A stretch of 64,000 bases of DNA from Selaginella moellendorffii (GCF_000143415.4 NW_003314303.1:1177322-1241321); one strand, 5' to 3'; shown: positions 33,500 through 43,204, numbered from the stretch's first letter. The notes: generated from the sequence alone by a model not told the origin. A program made the numbers and translations.

Positions 33500-33990
33500 T
33501 CATCGCGTTCCAGGAGAAAACATTGAGCTCGAGCATGGAGTCGCCAATGCAAGGTACTTATGGTTTTGTGTTCTTGCCGCCCTTTTCTGGAGCACGGAGA
33601 TGACACTGACGCAGCCATAGATTGGATCTTTCACTCGCATGTCCACCTCGTACGCCAAAGTGTTGATGCAATCCTCATGGAAGTAGACGAGGAGCTCGTT
33701 GAGCATCTTCCTCACGTTGGAGACGCCAAAGACGTTGTGAACGTTGGCAAAGCGCTCAGGCTGGTCCGGCAGGAAGTATGGCGCGAACAGGCACTCGGGC
33801 GTGCAGCGCCACTGGAGGTTTCGGCAAGCTGTGCAGGCGGAGGTGGTGCTCGACTGCTGGTGGTGGCTGTGGTGGTGATTTTGAGTTTGAGTTTGGTGGT
33901 GATTAGGAGAGATTTTGGTGGTGGGAGGAGAGATTTTGGGGGTGACTTTGGAGATTTTGGTGGTGGTGGTGCGCTTCAGTTGGAATGTCA
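33500..33990 (-). pseudogene. LOB-domain (LBD) sequence without start codon, block A
   Basis: Cysteine block ACTACRNLQWRCTPEC has the exact CX2CX6CX3C spacing of the LOB zinc-like motif, followed by LFAPYFLPDQPERFANVH, FGVSNVRKMLNELL and DPIYGCVSVISVLQ, as in plant LBD transcription factors. Upstream is a His/Gln/Thr-rich stretch, open back to a TAA with no in-frame ATG. After the LOB core the frame runs into PPR-derived sequence (FSWNAMISAYAKLSYLEDA in another frame). Either an upstream exon supplies the start, or this is a captured, non-functional domain. Confidence 0.65.
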
Positions 33991-34244
33991 GTTGATGAAG
34001 AACCGTTTCAAAGCCTTCGTTTTTCCCCCTTTTTTTTGTTTACTTATGCTGATTAAATAAAACTACTTTGCTCATGGCAGTAGCAGTCACCGAAGAGATT
34101 AGTGATACATCAATGTATTCTGGCTATTTATCTGATTATACAACACAAAGAAGTTTCATCTTTGATGAAAGCCCTACTTCTTTACTCTCTATCCAAATTA
34201 TATGTTTGTACAGTTTGGTTACAAAATTATGTGTGAGTGATGTT

Positions 34245-35342
34245 TCAGTGGACAGTTTGCCATGCTCCATTTATACATCGCAGTCGAATCTTTTTTGGCT
34301 CGATCATTATAGTTTTTAAATGCTCTTCTTCCCGCTTTCTTTTCACACACCATTTCCCGGGCTCTGACTGCTGGAAAATCAATTTCAAACTCATTTTCCC
34401 TGCCTTTGTTTGATCCTGGAGCTTTTCCATTGTCAATTCGTGTTGTGGACTGGGCAAATTCCTCACCACCCAAGGATGCTTCTTCACTTTCCGCAAGGAC
34501 AGCCTCTTCTCAGGGTTGATGTTGAGCAAATGCAGAATGAGTTTTTTAGCTTCGTCGCTTATGCCTATCCAATCGAGAGAGCTTATTGGCAAATCCTCCA
34601 AACATCCTAATCTCTTCTCAATTTCCTGCGATGCCAACCTTGGAAATGCACACTTTCCAGACAACATCTCATAAAGAACAATCCCCACACTCCACACATC
34701 AACCCTCTCGTCATAAACATGGCCAGGAGATGACATCTCAGGAGCTCTGTACCTCTCTGTCCCAACCATCCCCCTCATGATCATACCTGGTGGTGACCCC
34801 TTCTTTGAAAACCTTGACGATGTTCCAAAGTCTGCCAACTTTACATTCCCAAATAAGCTTTCCCCAAACCCAAGAAGGATGTTCCCAGGCTTGATGTCCC
34901 TGTGAGTGACACCCCTCCTGTGCATCTTGTGGACTGCCTTGGCCACTTGCTTGATCACAATTGCAGCTTCGTGCTCACTAAGCCTCTTTTTTCTAAGTAG
35001 TACATCTCTTAGTGAACACTGACATAGCTCCATGACGAGATGATAGTAATCCTCATCCCTAAAAACCTCCACAAGCTCAGGTACCATTGCTCCACCACTC
35101 GGACTATGCATCTTTGAGAGATGCACCAGTGCCTCAATCTCTGCCTCGGCTTCTTCTCGTAAGCCTCCATCTGGGAGCATGTCATCGGTGATCGAGTCCT
35201 CAATTGTATAATCACTCACTCGGATTGTTTTACATGCGAAAAACTTGCCATCTACCTTGCGCTTCATCTTGTATACGATTGCTTGGCCACCACGACCGAG
35301 CTCTTCCTCCAGAGTATAAAAGTTCTCTATATCACTCCCCAT
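34245..35342 (-). CDS. Serine/threonine protein kinase, block A copy
   Basis: Intronless, 365 residues from ATG at 35342 (MGSDIENFYTLEEELGRGGQ). Kinase landmarks: Gly loop ELGRGGQAIVYK, ATP lysine in FFACKTI, HRDIKPGNILL catalytic loop, DFGTSS, RYRAPEMSSP activation/P+1 end, DVWSVGIVLYEML, and a subdomain XI Arg near PEKRLSLRKV. Closest in feel to CAMK/CDPK-like plant kinases but without EF hands; basic C-terminal tail KRKREEEHLK. All catalytic residues present, so likely active. Block B's copy has a stop at codon 20. Substrate unknown. Confidence 0.85.
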   Translation of the reverse strand: MGSDIENFYTLEEELGRGGQAIVYKMKRKVDGKFFACKTIRVSDYTIEDSITDDMLPDGGLREEAEAEIEALVHLSKMHSPSGGAMVPELVEVFRDEDYYHLVMELCQCSLRDVLLRKKRLSEHEAAIVIKQVAKAVHKMHRRGVTHRDIKPGNILLGFGESLFGNVKLADFGTSSRFSKKGSPPGMIMRGMVGTERYRAPEMSSPGHVYDERVDVWSVGIVLYEMLSGKCAFPRLASQEIEKRLGCLEDLPISSLDWIGISDEAKKLILHLLNINPEKRLSLRKVKKHPWVVRNLPSPQHELTMEKLQDQTKAGKMSLKLIFQQSEPGKWCVKRKREEEHLKTIMIEPKKIRLRCINGAWQTVH

Positions 35343-35462
35343 TCTCGCTGCTCTCTGTCCTCTCCTAACAATATACCCTAACAAAAGGATTCCGTAGTAA
35401 AGGCAAATATATTTCTGCGTTATTCTGAGGAAAAATGCTTTAAAAATTAAAAAAATGTATTT

Positions 35463-36050
35463 CTAGACAGTAAAAGAGAAAACAAGCAAGAAAAGAAAAG
35501 ATACCAGTGCCACCTCCCCAAGATGGAGGAGGCATTCCAAGAACAGCCGGCCCTTCGGCCCACCCGGCCCTTCGTTGGTAATCAGCTCCAGCGTCCTGGC
35601 CAGCTCCTCGTTGCGAAGAACATCACCAGCTTTCGCCAGCTTCCCATTCGGCGAGAGGAACTTTCGAAGCGTTCTGTGAGCTAGAATCCCCTTGAGACTC
35701 TGAGCAATTTCAAATTCCAGGTAAGGTGTTACCACGAATCCATCCCGGGCTAGCTTGATGGCCGGCTCCAAGAGCGATTTCCAGGGCAGCCTTCCAAAGT
35801 GTTGCCACGCGAGGTGGAGTCCAGCGAGCTCGCCAGGAACTCCAGCGGACGAAGCACCATCGACTTTAGAGGATGGCTTCTTTGCGTACATGTCCTGGAA
35901 AAAAAGAGAGGAGTTCTCCGTGGATGGAATGTAATGTAATGAAAGAAAGAAAAAAATTCCAAGTACCTTGGATGCCGCGGCCGGGGCGATCTCGCGCATG
36001 TCATAGGCGATGGCGGAGCCATTGGCGAGTTGCAGGAGCAAGAACCTCGC
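35463..36050 (-). pseudogene. GGT: Gamma-glutamyl transpeptidase middle fragment, block A
   Basis: Two exons (35967-about 36046 and 35894 downward): LQLANGSAIAYDMREIAPAA, DMYAKK, GVPGELAGLHLAWQHFGRLPW, EPAIKLARDGFVV, then ELARTLELITNEGPGG. This is the N-terminal third of the GGT large subunit (DMRE and PGEVAG landmarks). It stops in intronic sequence at 35463; the Thr nucleophile region of the small subunit is absent. At its upstream side it is fused to UfSP2 sequence (…RVANAL) with no GGT start. Confidence 0.78.
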
Positions 36051-36079
36051 AAACAGCCAAACCGGTTGGAGATGAACTG

Positions 36080-37540
36080 TGACCCTCTGGTAGTTAATGC
36101 ATTGGCAACGCGAAAAAGTGGACGTTCTAGTGGCAAGCCGAGCCGAGAATGCAATGCTCTCCGGAGGTCAACTACAATAACAACACACACTTTGACAGCG
36201 AGTCAAGCAAGTAATAAAAGCTCACCAGAGTCGCGTTCAAGCTGGTTCTTATCGAAGATGGCTGTTACAGGATGCACGCTAGCGGGAACTTTGAAATGAT
36301 ATGGGCGCAACTACGTCGTCCGTGTAAGTAAGCATGGCTCTCTACTCTACTCACGAGTCATACCTGAAGACTGGTATTCCTTGCCGACAAAGCTTTACCA
36401 ATGGATTTCCAGTTGAATCGTCAGAGCACGAGTGATTGTGTTCATCGCTTTGTGCAAGGCGGAGTTCCTGGAAACTAAGCATAGCACGTCCAGGGAAACC
36501 GTGGCTATGTGTAGCAAGGTTCCGTCTGCAGCTATGTAAGGAGAATGAGAAGCGGATAAACAAACCGGCACCACTTACAAGGAGTGTAATGAGATCAGTC
36601 TGCTTGCTTTGCTGCGTCAAAAGCTTGCCAACCGGAGGATGTGCTATCTGGAAAGCAAACTCATCAGAGTTCTTACAAACTTGTGTTTGAGAGCTTACCA
36701 AAGAGTCGAAAAGAGCTGAATCTGGGAACACAGATTGTAGCTCTTCGTTAGCTTGAGAGCGAACGAGAAATCTTCTCGACGATCCTTCCATAATACATAC
36801 AGTGCTTGAGCTCGTGAAACTCTGGGGAAGGTCTCTAATTTTCCCATCCAGCTGCTTCTTAAGATCTAATGTCACACAGTTAGAAAAGTATAAGAGAAAA
36901 AAAGTACCTGAGGAAGTTCCAGAAGATGTGTAGAGCGAGAGGCCAAGCTCGACTTTGACATGAAGAAGCGTGAAACTCTGGGGAAGGTCTCTAATTTTCC
37001 CATCCAGCTGCTTCTTAAGATCTAATGTCACACAGTTAGAAAAGTATAAGAGAAAAAAAGTACCTGAGGAAGTTCCAGAAGATGTGTAGAGCGAAAGGCC
37101 AAGCTCGACTTGACAATGAAGAAGCGCTGTGGATTCCCAAAACTCTTTCGCGGAAAAGGAAGATTGCTCGATCGGTTGTAGGGCCTGAGAGAAGAACGTA
37201 ATGCCATCGCTGGAGCTGGATCGAGTAGCATCATCGTTCGATGAGACCAGAGGCTTTTCCTGGCCACAGCACACGCCTTTGCAGCATCCGATCCAACCAG
37301 CAATGCTCCAATCACTTCCAGCCCCCGGGAAGAAGGATCCGCAATTCACCTGGAATCTCGGATCACGAAATCTCTGTGCCTAGAGCCCTACCTTCCTCAG
37401 CGGCGTAATCTGGATCGCCATCCTTGTAGCGCAGGCAGCGGATCGAGGAAGCGATCGTCCGGGACTCCAATCAGCCACGCCACGCCGGCATTCTCTTGTC
37501 TGTGCTTGGCGAGATCGCACAGCACCCTAAGTTGACTTGC
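36080..37540 (-). pseudogene. UFSP2: UfSP2 N-terminal half, block A
   Basis: Colinear with plant UfSP2 N-termini: VLCDLAKHRQ with GVAWLIGVP, TIASSIRCLRYKDGDPDY, LEVIGALLVGSDAAKA, TALLHCQVELGLSLYTSSG, DLKKQLDGKIRDLPQSF, CKNSDEFAFQIAHPPVGKLL, VPASVHPVTAIFDKNQ, LRRALHSRLGLPL, RVANAL. Frame changes occur after WLIGVP and around LPGG/LEVIG, and a 156-bp tandem duplication (36,814-37,125) repeats one exon with its intron. Then homology to UfSP2 stops at about 36,090 and GGT begins; the C-terminal protease domain is at 32.2-33.0 kb. Confidence 0.75.
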
Positions 37541-37658
37541 TGACTACCATCATTGACTGACAAGAACTTTGCTTAATTCTTGGGAGTTTTCGCAAATCCT
37601 CCTAGTAATATAGCTGAAACAACACTACTTTCACGCGATTCTTTGCAATTACAACTAT

Positions 37659-38645
37659 CTACGAAACGTTCATAGTTCTCATCGCTTGGATCTCTTGCCT
37701 CTCCTTCCACAGCCCGAGACTTCCATAGATGTTCGCCATAAGAGCGTAGGCCGAGTCTAATCTCCTGTCCAGAGCAATCAAACGCTGAAACGCCAATCTC
37801 TTGTGACACCCTGCGAGCACGGTCGTCCAAGTTACCAGCATCGCCTCAAATGGCATCCTCGCCACCATAGCCACCGCTTCCTCGAGTCTGTTACTTCTGC
37901 TGAGAAGATCCACCACGCAGTGGTAGTGATGGATCCCGGGAGCCAGCCCAAACTTTGAGCTCATCTCTTCGAAGTAACGCTTGCCAAGATCGACCAAGCC
38001 GGCGTGGCTGCAAGCCGAGAGAAGCGAGGAGAAGATCATCACGTCTGGACGAAGGTCTTTGTCTAGCAGCGCCTGGAAGAACTCCAGAACTCGTGGAGTG
38101 TCTCCCTGCCTGCTATATCCTGCGACCAAGGCCGTCCAGGCCACCATATCCTCCTGCGAGCTTAGCTGGAATGCCTCGAGAGCTTCATCCACGCTTCCAC
38201 ACCTTCCATAGAAATCGACCAGCGTCGCGGCGATGGAGGCCTCTCTTTCCAGTCCAGCGTCCCGGATTTGCTCGTGGATCTCTTGGCTGGTTTCCAGCGC
38301 CGCCAAGTTCCCGCACGCCTTGAGAGCCGCCACGAAAGTCCAGGCATCGAGAGGACACCGCTTCTCTTCCATCATGCGCCGGAAGAGCTCGAGAGCGAGC
38401 TCGTCTTGGCTGTTGTCGACGCAGCCAAAGATCATGGACGTCCACGAGATGACGTTGTGATCTTGCATGGAGTCGAAAACTCTTTGTGCGTCGGCGATGT
38501 TTCCATACTTTCGCGATCTAGCGAAAATGCCACACCTGGAGTACATGCTCACCAGGCTAGATCCCACGAACAGGTCAGAATCGAGGCCGCATTCCACCGC
38601 CGTCGCGTGGATCCTCTTGCCCCGCGCTAGATCCTTGCGCTTGGC
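37659..38645 (-). pseudogene. Truncated PPR gene, block A
   Basis: Reads RKDLARGKRIHATAVECGLD through about six PLS-type repeats (SLVSMYSRCG, VFDSMQDHNVISWTSMIFG, TFVAALKACGNLAALE, YGRCGSVDEALEAF, ACSHAGLVDLGKRYF, LLSRSNRLEEAVAMVARMPF) and ends MANIYGSLGLWKERQEIQAM-stop at 37659. The upstream third of a usual PPR is missing; homology starts near 38,645 without an ATG in the first repeat. Seven residues present in block B (WKNSMVG) are absent here. An open frame of about 310 codons, so translation from an internal ATG is possible. Confidence 0.6.
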
Positions 38646-39231
38646 GCCATATACTAACCACTGTTACTGCTAATTGAAGAGCAGACTTCAAATCAGAATA
38701 AATCAAATAAGCAAACTGTGTTGATGCATATTAAGTAAGTATAATCAAGTAAATCGTAATGAAATTTAAGACTGCTAATCAAAGTCGACTGAGGATTCGT
38801 CCCTGGAGAGAAATCAAACACGCTGCCATCAAGCACTCAGAGTTTTTCGACCCCAAGAACTTTGTAAGTTCCACCACCTTTCCCACTCTGCAGCTACCAT
38901 GGTAGGGTAGTGATTGGTTGCCAGACCACCTTTCCTGGGCTTCAGTAAAGGATTCCTTCGATTTGGAGCAGCCACAATCCCATCTGATTTGTGAGATAAA
39001 CCATGGCTTAGCCTTAAGGGCCTTAAAGTAGTTTGTTAGGTTAAAACACATTATATTTAATATCGGCTTTTAAGTTGAACAACTCTTTGAATTGCACTCG
39101 ACTTGTAGAGGCTCCGGGAGAAAGCAGCTGGTGCGATGAAGGTCCTGCTTCCACTTCCCTTGGAGCACCATCCAACAAGACCGGTGTGAGGAACAAGCTC
39201 TGGAAAACTTGCTCTCCTTGGTTGCCAAATC

Positions 39232-39741
39232 TCATCTGCTGTACTTGGCAAGTTTGTCCCTCAGTTTCGCTGTGCTTAATATGTCTGTATCACCGGCCGC
39301 CAAAAGGATTTCTGCTTCCGCGACTGTGGCCAGTGCAGATACCCACTGCGTTGAAAGATGTTCAGGCAGAGTCTTCATGACCAAGTATAGGCTCTCTTGA
39401 TGATCCTGTATGAGCCTGGTGACCTTTGATCCATAATCCTCGTCTTTGTGCTCCAGCTCGGCTCTTTGCTGTGATATAATCACTGCTCTTACGGCCTCGT
39501 GGAGGTCTTCGACTTCCTCCACGTCATCGGTCGCGTTCTTTTTGTCCTCGACAACCACATAATCAAGCCACGTCAAAGCCACTTCATCGTTGTGGACGCA
39601 ACCGAAATCTGTGGAATCTACAAGGCGCAACACCAAGTCTTGCAATGTCATGCTGTAGTGCTTGCAATACCTCATGGCCATCAATTGCATGCGCCTAGAC
39701 AAACGCAACTCCAGGAGCTCTATAACATCTCTGAAGCACAT
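39232..39741 (-). CDS. Unknown 169-aa acidic ORF, block A
   Basis: ATG at 39741, reads MCFRDVIELLELRLSRRMQL and a largely helical, charged protein (DVEEVEDLHEAVRAVIISQQ; LRDKLAKYSR end). Another conserved frame, GEQVFQSLFLTPVLLDGAPR (about 39,200-39,120), follows and may be a second exon. Block B has the same sequence with a 7-bp deletion that breaks the frame. I do not recognise a family. Confidence 0.35.
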   Translation of the reverse strand: MCFRDVIELLELRLSRRMQLMAMRYCKHYSMTLQDLVLRLVDSTDFGCVHNDEVALTWLDYVVVEDKKNATDDVEEVEDLHEAVRAVIISQQRAELEHKDEDYGSKVTRLIQDHQESLYLVMKTLPEHLSTQWVSALATVAEAEILLAAGDTDILSTAKLRDKLAKYSR

Positions 39742-39834
39742 CCCCAGGGAATGGTATTGTGATGTTCAAGTTCTCGGACTTGGACTCGATCCGCGGACGC
39801 GAGAGAGAGAATCTAATGTGGACCACGACACGCA

Positions 39835-40140
39835 TCAAATGGCGACTCTTTGTCCCGGATTTGCTCGTGGATCTCTCGCACCATGCGCCGGAAGAGCTCC
39901 AGAGCGAGCTCGTCTTGGCCGTTGTCGACGCAGCCAAAGATCATGGATGACGTTGCGATCTTGCATGGAGTCGAAAACTCCCTGCGCGTCGCCGATTTCA
40001 CGTACATGTCGACGAGGGAAAATGCTGGAGTGAGCCATACCCTTCTTCAGAGAAGCGAGCTTGACGAGCCGGGAGTCGATCTCCACGGCCTCCCCCTTCA
40101 CTGCGCAGCAGCCGCAAGCCTTGATCGCAGCTAAAAAAGT
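39835..40140 (-). pseudogene. Third PPR fragment
   Basis: Reads LAAIKACGCCAVKGEAVEID (about 40,140), then GDAQGVFDSMQDRNV and SMIFGCVDNGQDELALELFRRM, close to the block A/B PPR (VFDSMQDHNVISWTSMIFG) but with many deletions and shifted frames. A more distant, older relative lying just outside block A. Confidence 0.65.
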
Positions 40141-40159
40141 TCTCGGTCGTGGCCCTTGA

Positions 40160-40930
40160 GCCCGGCAAACGAGAGGCTAGTCTTGGCGGGATCGCCAAGT
40201 GCTTCCTCTTGTACTCCTCGAGGTTTACAAAGTATGCATATGAATACAAGGGGTAGATCGTAGCTATCATCATCTCCCTCTTTGAGTCCTCAGCCTCGCC
40301 GCACGCTATTGCCAAAGCCACAAAGACTTAGAAATGGAAAAAACTAGAGTAGAGATCGATGCTTACGGTGGCGGGTTGCATCAGGATGCGTTTGATCTTC
40401 TGGGCGCGTTTGCTCTCTGCACCACACCGCCCCCGCCTTTCTCGACCCATTCCCGGAGAAGCTCTTTCACTCGAGGCAGCACTATGAACTCCACGTCCAG
40501 ACTGAAAACCAGGATCCGCCAGTAACGTCCTCGAGCTGGTGCTCGCAGTCTCAAAAGAATATCGTCAAGAAGTGCTGCCTTGCAAGAAATCAAAGCTGGA
40601 GCCCTGGCGGACCGCGAGAGCTCCTCCGGTGTGGCCGCGAGAGCTCCTCCGTGGGGAGCTGGACGATCCTTGTTGCAAACATCCCAGCTTCCTTCTCCGT
40701 GTCCCTGTGGAACTTTTGAAGTGTCCTCGAGCCTCGTAGAGCAGCGGCTTGTAGAGCTTCACGTCGAGCTCCAGAGCTCTGGCATCCAGCCCCATGGCGG
40801 CGAGACCACAGACGAGAAGAAGCTTGGGGCAGGAGATGTTATCTGGAATGCTCGCCGAGACCGTATGGCGCTTGCTGGCAAACCGACTTGGCCAGACCCG
40901 GAATCCATAACTCTCTTTCACCCTAAAATG
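40160..40930. other. Unresolved coding-like remnants
   Basis: Minus-strand stretches such as LDDILLRLRAPARGRYWRIL (about 40,530) and EEYKRKHLAIPPRLASRLPG (about 40,190) look protein-like but do not join into a gene I can name. Treated as debris. Confidence 0.3.
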
Positions 40931-41061
40931 TGGGTGGATTGGATCTTTCTTACTTCTATTTCAAGAGAACCGTGCTCTAGAAAAGTAAGCTTGTTTTCCT
41001 TTGTATTGAAAACTCTAGAATAATACTGCTGCTTCTTGGGTTTAAAATTTGGGGGGTTGGG

Positions 41062-41249
41062 TTGTGCCAGGCTAAGGCGGTAGTGTAAGGCCAAAGCGAC
41101 ACGTGGAGGACCGGGTAGCAAGCTACCGGTGGCCCTCCTCCCACAAAAAATTAGGTTAATAGCGTTGGGACACGTGGTCCCATATCAGCTATTAAACTGA
41201 TAAGAACAGATACTACACTTGATCTTAGCCAAAAGGCCGAGAAAGGTAT
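41062..41249 (-). ncRNA. U2: U2 spliceosomal snRNA
   Basis: The minus strand starts ATACCTTTCTCGGCCTTTTG at 41249, the invariant U2 5' end, with the branch-point recognition segment GTAGTATCTGTTCTTATCAG, stem-loop II (GATATGGGACCACGTGTCCC), an Sm site AATTTTTTG and 3' stem-loops (GGTAGCTTGCTACC; GGC...GCC). About 188 nt, ending near GGCACAACCC. U2 pairs with intron branch points in the spliceosome. Sequence and promoter look intact, so it is likely functional. Confidence 0.93.
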
Positions 41250-41273
41250 GAGTGTTCTATGACCAGCCCTCTG

Positions 41274-41321
41274 TTTATATACTCAAGCCCCGGCACGATT
41301 ATGCGCCTTCGCATGTGGGAT
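41274..41321 (-). promoter_or_regulatory. U2 promoter: USE plus TATA box
   Basis: On the minus strand, ATCCCACATGCG (41310-41321) matches the plant upstream sequence element RTCCCACATCG, and TATATAAA lies at 41274-41281, ending 25 bp upstream of the RNA start. About 28 bp separate the two, the longer spacing that specifies RNA polymerase II in plant snRNA genes. Confidence 0.85.
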
Positions 41322-41797
41322 AGGGCGCACGCTTACGTGTCGCGCACTCCTTTACCCACGTCGAGCGCCGACGTGTCAAAAATTAGGGTACAGGTGGTTG
41401 CCATCTCAGACTTTTATTTTCATCGTCATAAACATTCTTGTTTTATGCTGTTTATATATGTTTATGATTAGTAAATGAGCTTTTTCCTGGAACGCTAAGT
41501 CTCTCTTTTTTGTTTTACTTTCTAAGTTCTTGCTATAGGTGGTGCTTTGGTAAGCAATTGCCAAAGCTTTTCTACTGATCTTGTGTTCCAGCTTCTTTCG
41601 TGCTCTAGAATAGTTAGTTGTCTTTGATTTTCTTTCTAAAGCTCAAAGCTTTGTAGGTTTTAAATTCACTTTCTTTTTATATTTCTTCATCGCGTAAGCT
41701 CAGAGTTTAGAAGAAGAAACTACTTTTCTAGAGCTGGATTCGTACTGCTGTAACTTCGATCTTCCTCCTGGTGAAACAAGACATCTGAAAAGAAAAA

Positions 41798-41862
41798 TGC
41801 AGTGAACGTGGAACGAACATGCGACCTTCAGATCTTCAGTCTGACAACTGAGCTATCCCCGC
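41798..41862 (-). pseudogene. tRNA-Phe(GAA) pseudogene, D arm truncated
   Basis: Minus strand: GCGGGGATAGCTCAGTTG, then directly TCAGACTGAAGATCTGAAGG (anticodon GAA) and GGTCGCATGTTCGTTCC. A normal plant tRNA-Phe has GGAGAGCG between GTTG and TCAG; these 8 nt are missing, removing the 3' side of the D stem. The T loop has TTCGTTCC instead of TTCGATCC. About 65 nt instead of 73. Unlikely to fold or be charged. Confidence 0.85.
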
Positions 41863-41996
41863 TTAATTTGACTAATTAATAACATTGATTTGTTCTTTAA
41901 AAAAAAGGAAATTGAACAAACGTTAGAAGTTGAGAACAAAAGCTAAACTGATGAGTATAATATGAAAGGCTATTTGCTAGAAAAAACTTTTCACCA

Positions 41997-42206
41997 CTAC
42001 TTTGTAAGGAATTTCCTGTACCACCGTGCGGATGTTACCAACGTGGGAATTCTTTGCAAGTCCTTCCCATACTCGACGTGATAGAGGCCGAATATCACTG
42101 ACAATCCTCTCGTCCACTCAAAGTTATCCAACAGAGACCATACGAAGTAGCCTCGACCATCGGAGCCACCGCTATGCAAGCACGGAGATGATGAAAAAGA
42201 GAACAT
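41997..42206 (-). pseudogene. GH1 beta-glucosidase C-terminal piece
   Basis: [34 protein letters not shown] and SARWYRKFL are the conserved end of GH1 enzymes. The nucleophile exon (TENG) is absent. Same strand as the N-terminal exon at 43,079, opposite to the middle piece. Confidence 0.82.
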
Positions 42207-42284
42207 GCGTTTGCCAGGTTAGGAAGCTTACGCAATTGCGGCTCAAAGATTGGAAAGGTAGGACTTCAAGAAGTTCACCCTCGT

Positions 42285-43008
42285 CGTGTCGTTGGGTCTT
42301 GGATTTTCCCTGGTAAGATACATATCAGCTACTTGCGTCTTTGTGAAATTCTTGCAGAAGGGAGTGGCAAAATAAACCAGGAAGGTGTCAAGTATTACAA
42401 CCATCTTAATGTTGAAGACAATGTGCCTTTTTCTTTTGTTTTCTTAACTAATTCTTAATAGGTATTATGTAACTTTGTTTTTCTGGACAGTCCTCAAGTT
42501 TTGGAAGACGCCTACAAGACATGGCTGAGCTCTAGAATAGTGTAAGTTTTTATTAAACTTGAAGGAGTACATTGTGCTTAAAACTTTGATCTTTACAGGG
42601 ATGATTATGCAGCTTATGTCGAAGCATGCTTCAGAGCGTTTGGAGATCGTTTAAGCACTGGATTACTTTCAACGAGCCTCATGCGGTCTGTAACTTTGGT
42701 TGCAACTTTGGCTTGCTTGCTCCTGGAAGATGCTCGTCTGAAGTTGGCAACTGCTCTGCTGGGAACTCTTCAGGGGAGCCTTACATCGTTGGACGTCATC
42801 TTCTTTTATCTCACGCGTCCGCAGTGAAGATATATTGAGAAAAATACCAGGTCTCAAAAATTGTGTTTCATTTCCTGATTGGATTTCTCGTTTCGTTTCT
42901 TTTATCAGGAGAAACAAGCTGGAATCATCGGTATTACGCTCGATGCACAATGGCACGAACCTTCTCTAATTTATCAAAGGATAGAGCTGCAGCTAGGAGA
43001 GCCCAGCA
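42285..43008 (+). pseudogene. GH1 beta-glucosidase middle exons, inverted
   Basis: Exon-like blocks in GH1 order: GKINQEGVKYYNHL (about 42,370), PQVLEDAYKTWLSSRIV (42,490), [17 protein letters not shown] / [12 protein letters not shown] (acid/base Glu in NEP), [49 protein letters not shown]. Frame breaks between FGDR and KHW, and between HEP and SNLSKD; a TGA interrupts VKIY-EKYQ. Orientation is opposite to the flanking GH1 pieces. Confidence 0.82.
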
Positions 43009-43204
43009 CCATCAATCCGACGTCTTCCTGTTTGTTCACAGTCACGAGCAAAGCCAAACCAGATAGAGCTTGCAGAACCTTATAACGATGATACTGATCC
43101 ACTGCAACATCTCCAGTTGTTCCATCCATTACTTTTCCGGGAGTGTGAGCATAAACATCCCAGATGCTTGGGCCCCTTCCACCTTCTTTAACAGCGCCTT
43201 CGTA
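43008..43204 (-). pseudogene. GH1 beta-glucosidase N-terminal exon
   Basis: Exon 43079-43204 reads [40 protein letters not shown], the canonical GH1 exon 2. The next exon starts at 43027 with EDVGLM and stops after about 20 bp at 43,008, where the inverted middle begins. Confidence 0.82.

Larger units (their letters stand above)
31880..39713. repeat. Inverted segmental duplication, block A
   Basis: About 7.8 kb matching 54,184-62,118 in reverse orientation, gene by gene and largely base by base. Left edge at GATTGTGCGCGGG (31,880), right edge at AAACGCAACTCC (39,701-39,713). Copies differ by scattered substitutions and several indels (12 bp, 156 bp tandem duplication, 275 bp deletion). Confidence 0.85.

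Noticed and set aside
38779-39051. 90-codon minus ORF (MCFNLTNYFKALKAK...), also in block B
   Set aside because: Present in both blocks only because the DNA was duplicated; no domain, and it is bounded by AT-rich sequence.
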